Shown here in pieces: positions 25,413-33,278 of a DNA stretch of 44,734 nt. Both the position numbers and the translations under genes were made by a program. The notes under the pieces were generated by a model that did not search any database, was not told the origin of the DNA, and was given only the letters and a program-made list of their open reading frames with translations. Origin of the DNA: an uncultured Bacteroidales bacterium (GTDB taxonomy: Bacteria; Bacteroidota; Bacteroidia; Bacteroidales; UBA4417); the NCBI GenBank assembly GCA_903946925.1, contig CAJAXK010000443.1, positions 1 to 44,734 on the forward strand. The letters run 5' to 3'. Position 1 is the stretch's first letter; each line of letters begins with the position of its first letter.

Positions 25413-25994
25413 TTATTTATTGTTGGTTAATTCCAAATAGAGGTAATTTAGTTTGTTGCGTAAGTGCTTCACTGCGTATCCTTTACGGCTGATTATAGTT
25501 TTCAGTTTTTCGCCAGTTTGGTCAGCAATTTGCTGTAAAGTCATATCTTCCATTTCGTTGAGCAGGAATACTTCCTTTTGATTCGGGGGAAGTTCGTCCA
25601 AAGCAATTTGGAATTCTTTCCAAAACAATTCCTTGAAAAACGCCATTTCGGGGTTGCTGCTGTCATCAATCAGCAATAATTCTTTTAAATTGAATTCTCC
25701 TTCCTCATTTTCAAAAGCAAAATCTTCGATGGAGAGATTGCTTTTTTTGCGCGATTTATCCGTGATTTTATTTTTGGCCACTTCATAAATCCAGCCACTG
25801 ATATTTTCTAATTCGGCAATGTTGTTAAGTTTACTGAGCTGATACCAAACATCTTGTAAAATATCTTCAGCATCTTCGCTCGACTTTACCCTACTTTTGA
25901 TAAACCCAAACAACTTTTGCCCAAATTGCCGTATGGTTTTGGTTACAGACATCGGGGTTTGGTTGCTCATCGGGATATTTAATGTTGACTCCAT
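25413..25994 (-). CDS. ECF-type RNA polymerase sigma factor
   Basis: 193 residues. The sigma region 2 (about 20-85) includes SSEDAEDILQDVWYQLSKL and ISGWIYEVAKNKITDKSRKK. The region 4 (about 128-185) includes ALDELPPNQKEVFLLNEMEDMTLQQIADQTGEKLKTIISR, the HTH that reads -35 DNA. Region 3 is absent, as in ECF factors. A linker of about 35 acidic residues separates the regions. ATG 25994 is used; ATG residues at 9 and 15 are alternatives. It leads three small membrane protein genes and is divergent from the RS-repeat membrane protein. No classic anti-sigma factor (FecR or zinc-type) is encoded beside it. Confidence 0.93.
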   Translation of the reverse strand: MESTLNIPMSNQTPMSVTKTIRQFGQKLFGFIKSRVKSSEDAEDILQDVWYQLSKLNNIAELENISGWIYEVAKNKITDKSRKKSNLSIEDFAFENEEGEFNLKELLLIDDSSNPEMAFFKELFWKEFQIALDELPPNQKEVFLLNEMEDMTLQQIADQTGEKLKTIISRKGYAVKHLRNKLNYLYLELTNNK

Positions 25995-26031
25995 ATTTTA
26001 GGAGACGATTGAAGTTGATTTTTACTTTAAA

Positions 26032-26039
26032 CGAAGGTA
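26032..26039 (-). promoter_or_regulatory. Candidate -7 element for the ECF sigma gene
   Basis: TACCTTCG on the minus strand differs by one base from TAnnTTTG, about 38 nt before the ATG. It may instead reflect self-recognition by the ECF factor. Confidence 0.4.
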
Positions 26040-26133
26040 TAAAAAAGTGGTTATTTTTTGGAAATTTTTACCCTCTATAAGTATGTAAGTATATCATTTG
26101 ACTGAAAAAAAATAGCTTTTAGTTCAATTTTAT

Positions 26134-26141
26134 TACATTTG
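26134..26141 (+). promoter_or_regulatory. -7 promoter element for the RS-repeat membrane protein
   Basis: TACATTTG followed by CC lies 20 nt before the ATG at 26161, implying a very short or near-absent leader. Confidence 0.6.
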
Positions 26142-26160
26142 CCTAATATTAGCATAAAAA

Positions 26161-27669
26161 ATGGATTCCAGTAGCAATCGACATTCTTCAAGAAGCAAAT
26201 ACAGGTTAGTACGACGAATCAGAAGATGGTTCCGTAAAGTAACAGGGCAAAGTTCAGGAAATGTTCATCGTTCCCTTTCCTCGGAAAATACTCAAGTTGC
26301 TGGGCAACAATCTGTAACATCAACAAAAAAGCAATCTAATCATAAGAATTCGTATTTTTATAAATTATTCAGGCCAGTCAGGCATTGGTATCGCCGACAA
26401 ACAGGCCAGGGTTCCGGCAGGGTTCATAGCCACAGATCTGGATCACATTCACCTTCTACCAGCCAGGTTCCAACTCCAACATCCGAAAGTACTGGATCAA
26501 GGGAACGTTCGCAAGGAATAGGAAGGGTAATTAGGCGATTGGGCAGAAGGTTTCGCAGGTTTTTCGGATTGGGCAGCTCCCGGTCGAGGAGTCAACGCAG
26601 TTCTTCGAGATCCTTTTCGACAGTTCCGGTACCTTCCCGGGAACGCTCAAGGCGCCAAAGAGCAGGCGGTTTTTCAAGGTCATTTAGGAGCATAAAGCGC
26701 CGACTGAGGAAATTGAGCGGTAAAAATGAACCTATTCGTCGCAGCAGCAGATCTTCAGCTCCAATAATTCAGCCTATAATTGTTGAAAAAGCAAAAGAAG
26801 CCGAACTTGACTATTTTCCATATTTCGTCAATTCAACCCTAATGTTTATGCTGGCTTATCTTGTGGCCTGGCTCACCCACCAGTTTGCGGTAATAGTTGC
26901 GGCTGCATTTTTCCATATCGATTCGGTTCTATTTTACTACGAGGTTATGTTTCCATGTGGTGTTTTGTCGCGCTTGTGGACAGTTTCAAATATCATACTT
27001 ATTACCCTTACTGGTCCAATAGTATCCCTTATTACCGGAATGTTGTACCTCGAATTTGTGATTAGGCGAAAGCGTGCCCGGGGAAACATGCTCATGTTTT
27101 TCAATTGGCTTGTAATTCATTCGTTTTGCATGTTTTTTGCGGCATTTGTGGCCGGGGCAATTACCTGGCGTGGGTTTGGATATGCAATAAACTGGTCGAA
27201 CCTGCCAATATTCGTGCGGATAATGGTGTCGGCTATTTTCTTGTTCCTCCTGAGTTTATTTGGGTACTATGGCACAAGGTTCATCCTCGAAACAACTAAT
27301 TCAATTGACAGGATAAGGACCAAAAACCGTAAAATTTTCTTGTTGAACCAAACCCTGTTGCCGTGGGCATTTGGCACAGCTTTGTTGGCAGGCATAAAAT
27401 ACACATCACTTAAACCACAGCACAACAATATTTTAGCTTATGATTTGATTATTATTTTTGGGGTGTTGTTTATGATTGTGCCACAGTTTTTTAATAAGCG
27501 TGTAAGGCCAAACCTCAACGAAAATAAAATGAAACACACCCGTACCGAAATCAGCATTTTAGCTGTAGCGATTACAGTTTTGTCTTTTTTGGTTTTTAGG
27601 TTTGTGCTCGATTATGGTTTGCACATTTTACTTCATTTTTCGGTGAATTTGAGTTGGTGGAGGGGGTAA
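26161..27669 (+). CDS. Multi-pass membrane protein with four Arg/Ser-rich N-terminal repeats
   Basis: 502 residues. Residues 1-210 are highly basic and Ser-rich with four imperfect ~22-residue repeats about 52 apart: 17-38 (RRIRRWFRKVTGQSSGNVH), 69-90 (RPVRHWYRRQTGQGSGRVH), 122-145 (RRLGRRFRRFFGLGSSRS) and 174-197 (RSIKRRLRKLSGK...). RS dipeptides fill the linkers (SRSRSQRSSSRS). Residues about 215-500 have roughly seven transmembrane helices and no family that I recognise. The basic tail should be cytoplasmic and could bind nucleic acid, phospholipid headgroups or the ribosome; that is inference. The gene is divergent from the ECF sigma gene, sharing a 166-bp intergenic region. It is a candidate target of that sigma factor. 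Confidence 0.75.
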   Translation: MDSSSNRHSSRSKYRLVRRIRRWFRKVTGQSSGNVHRSLSSENTQVAGQQSVTSTKKQSNHKNSYFYKLFRPVRHWYRRQTGQGSGRVHSHRSGSHSPSTSQVPTPTSESTGSRERSQGIGRVIRRLGRRFRRFFGLGSSRSRSQRSSSRSFSTVPVPSRERSRRQRAGGFSRSFRSIKRRLRKLSGKNEPIRRSSRSSAPIIQPIIVEKAKEAELDYFPYFVNSTLMFMLAYLVAWLTHQFAVIVAAAFFHIDSVLFYYEVMFPCGVLSRLWTVSNIILITLTGPIVSLITGMLYLEFVIRRKRARGNMLMFFNWLVIHSFCMFFAAFVAGAITWRGFGYAINWSNLPIFVRIMVSAIFLFLLSLFGYYGTRFILETTNSIDRIRTKNRKIFLLNQTLLPWAFGTALLAGIKYTSLKPQHNNILAYDLIIIFGVLFMIVPQFFNKRVRPNLNENKMKHTRTEISILAVAITVLSFLVFRFVLDYGLHILLHFSVNLSWWRG

Positions 27670-28512
27670 ACGACCTAATCCAGTAATTTATTTTTGAGTC
27701 CACTCCGAAAACCCTCAATAAAAGAAAACCACGGAGCGATGTGCTGAGCTTGTCGAAGCAGCGCATAGGATACAGAGATACACAGAGTATAGTTAATCAG
27801 CTATTTAAGCTTTGTGAACTTAGCGAAGCGGTATTACACGATGCACTGAGACTTCGGCGTGAGCTCAGTCGAACGCTTGTCGAAGTGAACACCTAAAGAA
27901 TACTCAATTGTGAATAAACTAAAGATTTAGTGCCTTAGTGGCAAAAGAGACTTTTCGGAGTGGACTTATATTTTAGATATTGGATACGCATAGGAATAGG
28001 CTAAATGCTGTGGCCCCTTTTCAATGGCCAAAGTTTACTTGCTTTCGCGAAATTTGATTGCTCCCGAACCAAAATAGAGAATGTTTATTGGCTTTGTTTA
28101 ATTCAGAATGTTCGGATTGCGATTTGTGATTGGTTTTCAGCGGGTTATAATCGTCAATCGTAATTCGTCAATCGTAAATAAAAATAAAACTTTACTCTAT
28201 GGACAGAATCTAATCAGGTACTTTCCAATTTTGCAAATGTATTTTTATAAATTAGAGTTGTTTTCAGTTCTTCTTTTCTAGTGGATTTATTCTATGTCAA
28301 ATTAAAATAAATGGCATAGTTTTACAAAAAAATAACACTTGTAAGGTCAGGTAAATTTTGAGAGCCAATAATTGCAAAGAAGAACATGAACATTCAATCC
28401 TTTCCGTGATTAAATTCCGGAATTCTTTGTATGTCCAAACCCTTTTTTTTAATTCTACTGATTTATAAAACTAAACCCTGAACCAACAAATCAAACAAAA
28501 CTTATAGAAATT
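27670..28512. other. Repeat-bearing intergenic region before the M16 protease
   Basis: 843 bp without a gene. The first third is a MITE-like element (27696-27967). A short direct repeat, TCGTCAATCGTAA twice, lies at about 28151-28177. The rest is AT-rich with nothing recognised, and no good TAnnTTTG promoter is visible ahead of the protease. Confidence 0.6.
27696..27967. repeat. MITE-like element bounded by inverted repeats
   Basis: AGTCCACTCCGAAAA begins at 27698 and its reverse complement ends at 27966, bounding ~270 bp with no ORF. Inside are REP-like motifs: GAGCTTGTCGAAGC (about 27772) and CGCTTGTCGAAGTG (about 27873), and a CTGAG...CTCAG hairpin between. Related end sequences occur at 39806-39850 and 40054-40085. 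Confidence 0.65.
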
Positions 28513-31335
28513 ATGAAAAGTAAACTCACCTTTACATTTATTGTTCTCACCCTTTGCATTAACCTTGTCCTCTTTGGTATGGAAAAGAAAAAAGAATTTA
28601 AAATTCCTTATGAAAAATATGTTCTGGCCAACGGAATGAATGTTATTCTTCATGTTGACAGCACTAATCCAATCGCGGCTGTATATGTGGTTTACCATGT
28701 CGGTTCGGCAAGAGAAGTTGAGGGGAAAACCGGTTTTGCACATTTATTCGAACACCTTAGGTTTAACGAATCGCAGGATATACCTCAAGGACAATGGTTT
28801 AAAAAACTCCAGACTGCCGGGGCAAGCGGTGTAAATGGTTCCACAAGCAACGACAGGACAAATTATTATGAGGTAGTTCCTAATAATGCTGTTGAAATGG
28901 CCTTATGGATGGAAGCTGACAGAATGGGATTCCTGCTTAGTAAGGTAAACCAGGAAACATTTGTAACCCAACAGAATGTGGTGCAGAACGAAAAACGGCA
29001 GGGAGATAACAAAGCCTATTCGCAAAGCGAATACATGTCAACCAAATTATTATATCCATCAACGCATCCTTATGGGCATACCGTTATCGGCGAACTTGAC
29101 GATCTCGCAGCAGCATCACTTCAGGATGTTGTTGATTTTCACAATAAATATTATGCACCAAGCAATGCAACTCTTATTGTTGTAGGAGATATTAAAATTG
29201 AAGAAACAAAGAAATGGATTGACAAGTATTTTGCGGAAATAAAATCCGGTCCGGCTCCCGAAGCTTTGCCCAAAATGCCTGTTAAGCTAAACGAAACAGT
29301 AAGAGCCTATTGTGAAGATAACCTGGCAAACGCTCCAAGGTTAGGGATGCAGTATCCTACCGTGGAAGAATATAACAATGATGCGTATGCACTTGAATTT
29401 TTCGGTAGGATTTTTTCGGGAAGCAAAAAATCAGCATTATATAAAGTGATTGTAGAGGAGAAAAAACTTGCAGTTTCAGTATCGGCACGTCAAAGGAGTT
29501 CGGAAATTGCCGGCGAATTCGGCATCACAATTACTGCTTTACCAAATATTAAATTAAGCGATGTTGAAGCCGCTGTGAAAGAAGCATTCCTGCGATTCGA
29601 AAAAGACGGGTTTACAGAAAAAGATGTGGAACGGCAGAAAGCAGGTATTGAATACGGCTTTTACAGTTCCAGCGCAAGCGTTCTGGGTAAAGCCAGGCGC
29701 TTAGGCGATTACAACATTTTTAAAGACACACCTGATTATATGACAACCGATTTCAACAACCGGATGAGCGTCACAAAAAAAGATGTTTTGAGAGTGTATA
29801 ACAAATACATCAAAAATCAGAATTACGTGATTACCAGCATTGTTCCAAAAGGAAAAGCAGATCTGGCAGCAGCGGATTCAAAATTGTGGGTTGTTGAGGA
29901 AGAGTCGATCGATAAACAGGGGACTAAAAAGAAAGATATCGTAAATGCTCCTTATGTGCCGATTCCTTCAAAAATTGACAGAACCATCGAACCCGTTAAA
30001 GGTCCTGATCCGGTTGTGAATATTCCGGCGATTTGGCAAGACAAAACCGTAAATGGAATCCCTGTTTTCGGAATAAGGAAAAGTGAATTGCCGCTGGTTC
30101 AGTTTTCCATTATTTTGAAAGGCGGAATGCTTCTGGACAGCCACGATCTGATTGGAGTAGGCTCATTAACGGCACGCCTGATGAACCAGGGAACAAAAAC
30201 AAAAACACCTGTTGAACTGCAGGAAGCCATCCAGGATTTAGGCGCAAACATCAGTATTTACGGCGACAAAGAATCAATTACAATTTCAGGGAGTTGCTTG
30301 TCAGGTAAATTGCAGGAAACGGTTGCTCTTGCAAAAGAAATGATACTCCAGCCCCGCTGGGATGAAACTGAGTTTGATCTGGCTAAAAACCAAACGATTG
30401 AAGGTCTGAAAAGAACAGAAACTGCACCTGCTTCTATAGCTCAAAGCGTGTTCAGCAAATTGGTTTACGGTGCGGATAATATCCTGGCAAGTGAAGCGGC
30501 CGGAACAATAAAGTCAGTTGGAAATATTACACTCCCTGATTTAAAGAAATACTATGATCAGTTTTTCTCGCCTTCAGTCTGTAAAATAAGTATAGTAGGA
30601 GATGTATCTCAACAGAAGGCTGTTGAATTGTTCAATAGTTTAAAAGACTGGAAAGTAAAAGACGTGAAAATGCCGGATGTTCCGGGTAATACTTCGGCAA
30701 AACCGGGAATTTATTTTATTGATATTCCCAATGCAAAGCAATCGCAGGTTCTGGCTGGGCATTCTGGACCCAGCTACATGAATCCTGATTTTTATAAAGC
30801 GGTTGTGGTAAATTATAAGCTGGGCGGTGATTTCAGCAGCGTTCTGAATATGATTTTACGCGAAAAGAAATCGTTCACTTATGGAGCCCGTTCATCGTTC
30901 AGCGGTGCTACATACGGAGGCCAGTTTCTTGCCAGTACTTCGGTTCAAAGTAATTCGACATTTGAAACTACCCAAATCATACGTGATGAAGTGAAAAAGT
31001 ATAATGAAGGAATTACGAAAGATGATCTTGACCAGGTAAAAAGCACTTTATTGCTCAGCTATTCAGGTAAATTTGAGACCTTACAGCAACTCAATGAAAT
31101 GCTTGCCCCTATTGTTATTTATAATCTTCCTTTCGATTACATAAAACAACGGGAAGGAATTGTACAGAAAATAACTCCGGCCGAACACACTCTGTTGTCG
31201 CAGCAGTTTATTCATCCTGATAAACTCATTTATCTGATTGTCGGCGATAAGGCTACTCAATTTGATGCCTTGAAAAACCTCGGTTTAGGCGAGCCAATTT
31301 TATTAGACAAGGAAGGGAAACAGATAACTAATTAG
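28513..31335 (+). CDS. M16-family zinc metalloprotease (pitrilysin-like)
   Basis: 940 residues, with a signal peptide (about 1-22). The catalytic inverted zinc motif HLFEH is at 77-81, with the third ligand probably the Glu of VQNEKRQ about 75 residues later. The four-domain M16 architecture is complete: an active N-half, then an inactive C-half beginning near residue 500 (PAIWQDKTVNGIPVFGIRKS...) with GGMLLDSHDLIGVGSLTARLMNQGT. It degrades peptides, likely in the periplasm. ATG 28513 starts the signal peptide. The gene appears monocistronic; a weak GC hairpin and a copy of a dispersed repeat follow. Confidence 0.93.
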   Translation: MKSKLTFTFIVLTLCINLVLFGMEKKKEFKIPYEKYVLANGMNVILHVDSTNPIAAVYVVYHVGSAREVEGKTGFAHLFEHLRFNESQDIPQGQWFKKLQTAGASGVNGSTSNDRTNYYEVVPNNAVEMALWMEADRMGFLLSKVNQETFVTQQNVVQNEKRQGDNKAYSQSEYMSTKLLYPSTHPYGHTVIGELDDLAAASLQDVVDFHNKYYAPSNATLIVVGDIKIEETKKWIDKYFAEIKSGPAPEALPKMPVKLNETVRAYCEDNLANAPRLGMQYPTVEEYNNDAYALEFFGRIFSGSKKSALYKVIVEEKKLAVSVSARQRSSEIAGEFGITITALPNIKLSDVEAAVKEAFLRFEKDGFTEKDVERQKAGIEYGFYSSSASVLGKARRLGDYNIFKDTPDYMTTDFNNRMSVTKKDVLRVYNKYIKNQNYVITSIVPKGKADLAAADSKLWVVEEESIDKQGTKKKDIVNAPYVPIPSKIDRTIEPVKGPDPVVNIPAIWQDKTVNGIPVFGIRKSELPLVQFSIILKGGMLLDSHDLIGVGSLTARLMNQGTKTKTPVELQEAIQDLGANISIYGDKESITISGSCLSGKLQETVALAKEMILQPRWDETEFDLAKNQTIEGLKRTETAPASIAQSVFSKLVYGADNILASEAAGTIKSVGNITLPDLKKYYDQFFSPSVCKISIVGDVSQQKAVELFNSLKDWKVKDVKMPDVPGNTSAKPGIYFIDIPNAKQSQVLAGHSGPSYMNPDFYKAVVVNYKLGGDFSSVLNMILREKKSFTYGARSSFSGATYGGQFLASTSVQSNSTFETTQIIRDEVKKYNEGITKDDLDQVKSTLLLSYSGKFETLQQLNEMLAPIVIYNLPFDYIKQREGIVQKITPAEHTLLSQQFIHPDKLIYLIVGDKATQFDALKNLGLGEPILLDKEGKQITN

Positions 31336-31399
31336 TCAAAACATGTTTCAGGATTTTTTCCCGGCATTAGTAATCACATATTCCAAATTTACACAAAAC

Positions 31400-31420
31400 A
31401 GGAGGTCACTTTCGCCTCCT
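31400..31420 (+). terminator. Weak hairpin after the M16 protease gene
   Basis: AGGAGG (31400-31405) pairs with CCTCCT (31415-31420) across a 9-nt loop. Only a short T-containing tail follows, so it may be a weak terminator. Confidence 0.45.
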
Positions 31421-31497
31421 ATTTCTAATTCCAACAACAACCCCAAACCCTCGCAGCGGTTTTTGCCAACCCTTCGAGCGGTTGCTTTTAAAAACCT
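31421..31497 (-). repeat. Dispersed palindromic repeat, copy 1
   Basis: Read on the minus strand it holds tandem AACC...GGGTT units: AACCGCTCGAAGGGTT followed by a GGC-A spacer and a second AACCGCTGCGAGGGTT. The stretch from ATTTCTAATTCC (31421) to GGTTGCTT (31487) matches copy 2 at 35189-35254 over nearly its whole length. Confidence 0.8.
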
Positions 31498-31589
31498 TAT
31501 TTCTGTATCAAGGTTTCAGAGTGTCAATAAACAGAGCCATCAATTATTCTTCTTCAATCATACGCTGGGTTAGAATCCGCGCACAAACT

Positions 31590-32225
31590 TTACCTGATAA
31601 AACTTGTTACTACTTTCTTCACTGCGGCTGGTGCCGGCAATGTGCTTTTGGTTTGTTCACGCATTTTGAGTAACCAAGCCATATTATTGCCAAGTACGCT
31701 CATTATCTGTGCACCTTCATGGTCTTGTTCCACCTCTCCAGGAGTTCTTCCGTGGATAATGTTCCAGTAACTGGAAGTGGCTAATATCATTTCGGAATAA
31801 GTGAGATAATGATTCAGACTATCGAAAGTTACCGATCCTCCGGTGCGGCGTACAGCAACCACCGCGGCTCCAACTTTTTGCCGGAATAATCCCCCGTTAC
31901 TGCCCGAAACATAGAAAGCCCTATCGAGAAAGCATTTCATGGTTCCTGCAATACCTGCATAATATACCGGGGAAGCGAGTATAATACCATCGGCATTCTT
32001 CATGCTTTGTATCCATTCGTTAAGGTTATCTCCGGTAGTAGTGCACATTTCATCCTTATTTTTTGCACAGTTACCACATGCCAGGCAACCTCTTACCCCT
32101 TTATTCCCAATATGGATGATTTCAAAATCAATACCGTTCTCTTCCAGTTGCGCACCAACCATCCTTAAAGCATGGTATGTATTTCCTTCTTTTTTCGGAC
32201 TTCCGTTTATGGCTACTACTTTCAT
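31590..32225 (-). CDS. FMN-dependent flavodoxin-fold reductase (iron-sulfur flavoprotein type)
   Basis: 211 residues. The flavodoxin-like fold begins MKVVAINGSPKKEGNTYHAL, the NGSPRxxGNT phosphate-binding loop of the NADPH-dependent FMN reductase/ISF family. A Cys-rich segment GCLACGNCAKNKDEMC (about 46-61) is typical of the iron-sulfur flavoprotein branch. ADGIILASPVYYAGIAGTMKCFLDRA is the other family signature. It should bind FMN and transfer electrons or reduce quinone-like substrates in the cytoplasm. No partner gene is adjacent, and a ~1-kb non-coding gap precedes it. Starting at ATG 32225 gives the expected beta strand 1. Confidence 0.9.
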   Translation of the reverse strand: MKVVAINGSPKKEGNTYHALRMVGAQLEENGIDFEIIHIGNKGVRGCLACGNCAKNKDEMCTTTGDNLNEWIQSMKNADGIILASPVYYAGIAGTMKCFLDRAFYVSGSNGGLFRQKVGAAVVAVRRTGGSVTFDSLNHYLTYSEMILATSSYWNIIHGRTPGEVEQDHEGAQIMSVLGNNMAWLLKMREQTKSTLPAPAAVKKVVTSFIR

Positions 32226-32877
32226 TTATCGTGTTTTTAAACTTATTCATATTCAGTGAATATTGAAATCCAAAATTATTCCTTTTTTCAAAGTAAACAG
32301 CAGTTGGTATAGCATATCTTCATCTGGAAGTAGAAGGCACACGTGCGTGCATTGCTTTCAACCAAATTTTCAAAGTATATCATTTTCAAATTCCCACATT
32401 ACCGCATTACCGCATTAGCACATTACCACATTTTCAAATCCCATAACCCCAAGGATAAAAGACCCCACCCAAAACGACAAATCACTCATTCAGCCAGTAG
32501 GGGAGAGGCTTATAATTGAAGAAACCTATACCAGGCCAGTATATCCCCATACATCAGGCTATCATCAGGCAAAAAAAGCCCAGAAAGCAAACAATCAAAC
32601 CTACACCCTCGGCGACAGAATAAACCCCAACTCATAGCTCACTACTCTCCACTCAACACTCACAAACTTACTCAAATCTTCAACATTTATTGACCCTAGA
32701 ATATAACACAAAAATAAATTGAGCGGTCACCATCAAACAACTATTTAATCAATTTCAAATGTCAGAAGAAATTCTAATCCATCAATTTTCAATTGTTGGC
32801 AATTCGATTTATTTAGAATACATGGAAGAATTTGCCTTCTTCAGATTTAATAGATTGGGTCAATAATGTTTCAAATA

Positions 32878-33108
32878 TCAATTTATACTCTGCTTTAATC
32901 CTTCAGTACGTTTCGGGCGTATCATATCTTCATATATATTAGGGTTAGGTCGCTCACAATCCAATCCTTCAAATGTTTTTTTGTCAACACTCAAAGTGGA
33001 TGAAATCATGGAGTAGTAGAAAATCAATGGCGGGAATCCCTTGTGCCTCTCCTTTATCTGTAGTAATAACGCCACCCACTGTAACGAAAATTTCGGATGT
33101 GGCTTCAA
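32878..33108 (-). pseudogene. Possible frameshifted gene relic
   Basis: A 76-codon minus-strand frame ends in a protein-like stretch (SSTLSVDKKTFEG, RPNPNIYEDMIRPKR). Just upstream a different frame reads protein-like (VTVGGVITTDKGEAQGIPAIDF). The switch of plausible frames suggests a decayed gene with a frameshift near 33025. No family is recognised, so this is a weak call. Confidence 0.25.
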
Positions 33109-33185
33109 CCGTTCACACTCATCTTATTAACTGATTAGGCGTGTAAGGATACTAATTGGTTGCTTGCGCTTTTTAAAATTTTCTG

Positions 33186-33214
33186 TTGAAACTTCTTAAT
33201 ATTTTCTACATTTG
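33186..33214 (+). promoter_or_regulatory. Consensus promoter for the amidase gene
   Basis: TTG (33186-33188), an 18-nt spacer and TACATTTG (33207-33214) fit the Bacteroidota -33/-7 pattern and give a leader of about 58 nt. Confidence 0.8.
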
Positions 33215-33278
33215 AAAATCCTAATTCCTTCAAATAAATAGGTTTGTAGTTTACAATTCCTGTTTAAAACAAAATATT

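Larger units (their letters stand above)
32226..33278. other. Long non-coding region with degenerate repeats and possible gene relics
   Basis: About 1.05 kb. At about 32392-32440 there are degenerate CCGCATTA/CACATT-type units. A plus-strand frame at 32473-32637 ends in TAG and a short one at 32759-32866 (36 codons); neither is convincingly a gene. The minus-strand relic at 32878-33108 is listed separately, and a good promoter for the amidase lies at 33186-33214. Confidence 0.5.

Noticed and set aside
26161-27669. The membrane protein as an M50-type site-2 protease
   Set aside because: LTHQF resembles part of HExxH, but the Glu and second His are missing and no NPDG motif follows.
31343-31573. 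A 76-codon plus-strand frame after the M16 protease
   Set aside because: It reads through a hairpin and a dispersed repeat and has no protein-like composition.
32473-32637. Plus-strand frame ending SLIQPVGERLI...RINPNS
   Set aside because: Composition is mildly protein-like, but there is no start codon, family or neighbour support; kept only as a possible relic.
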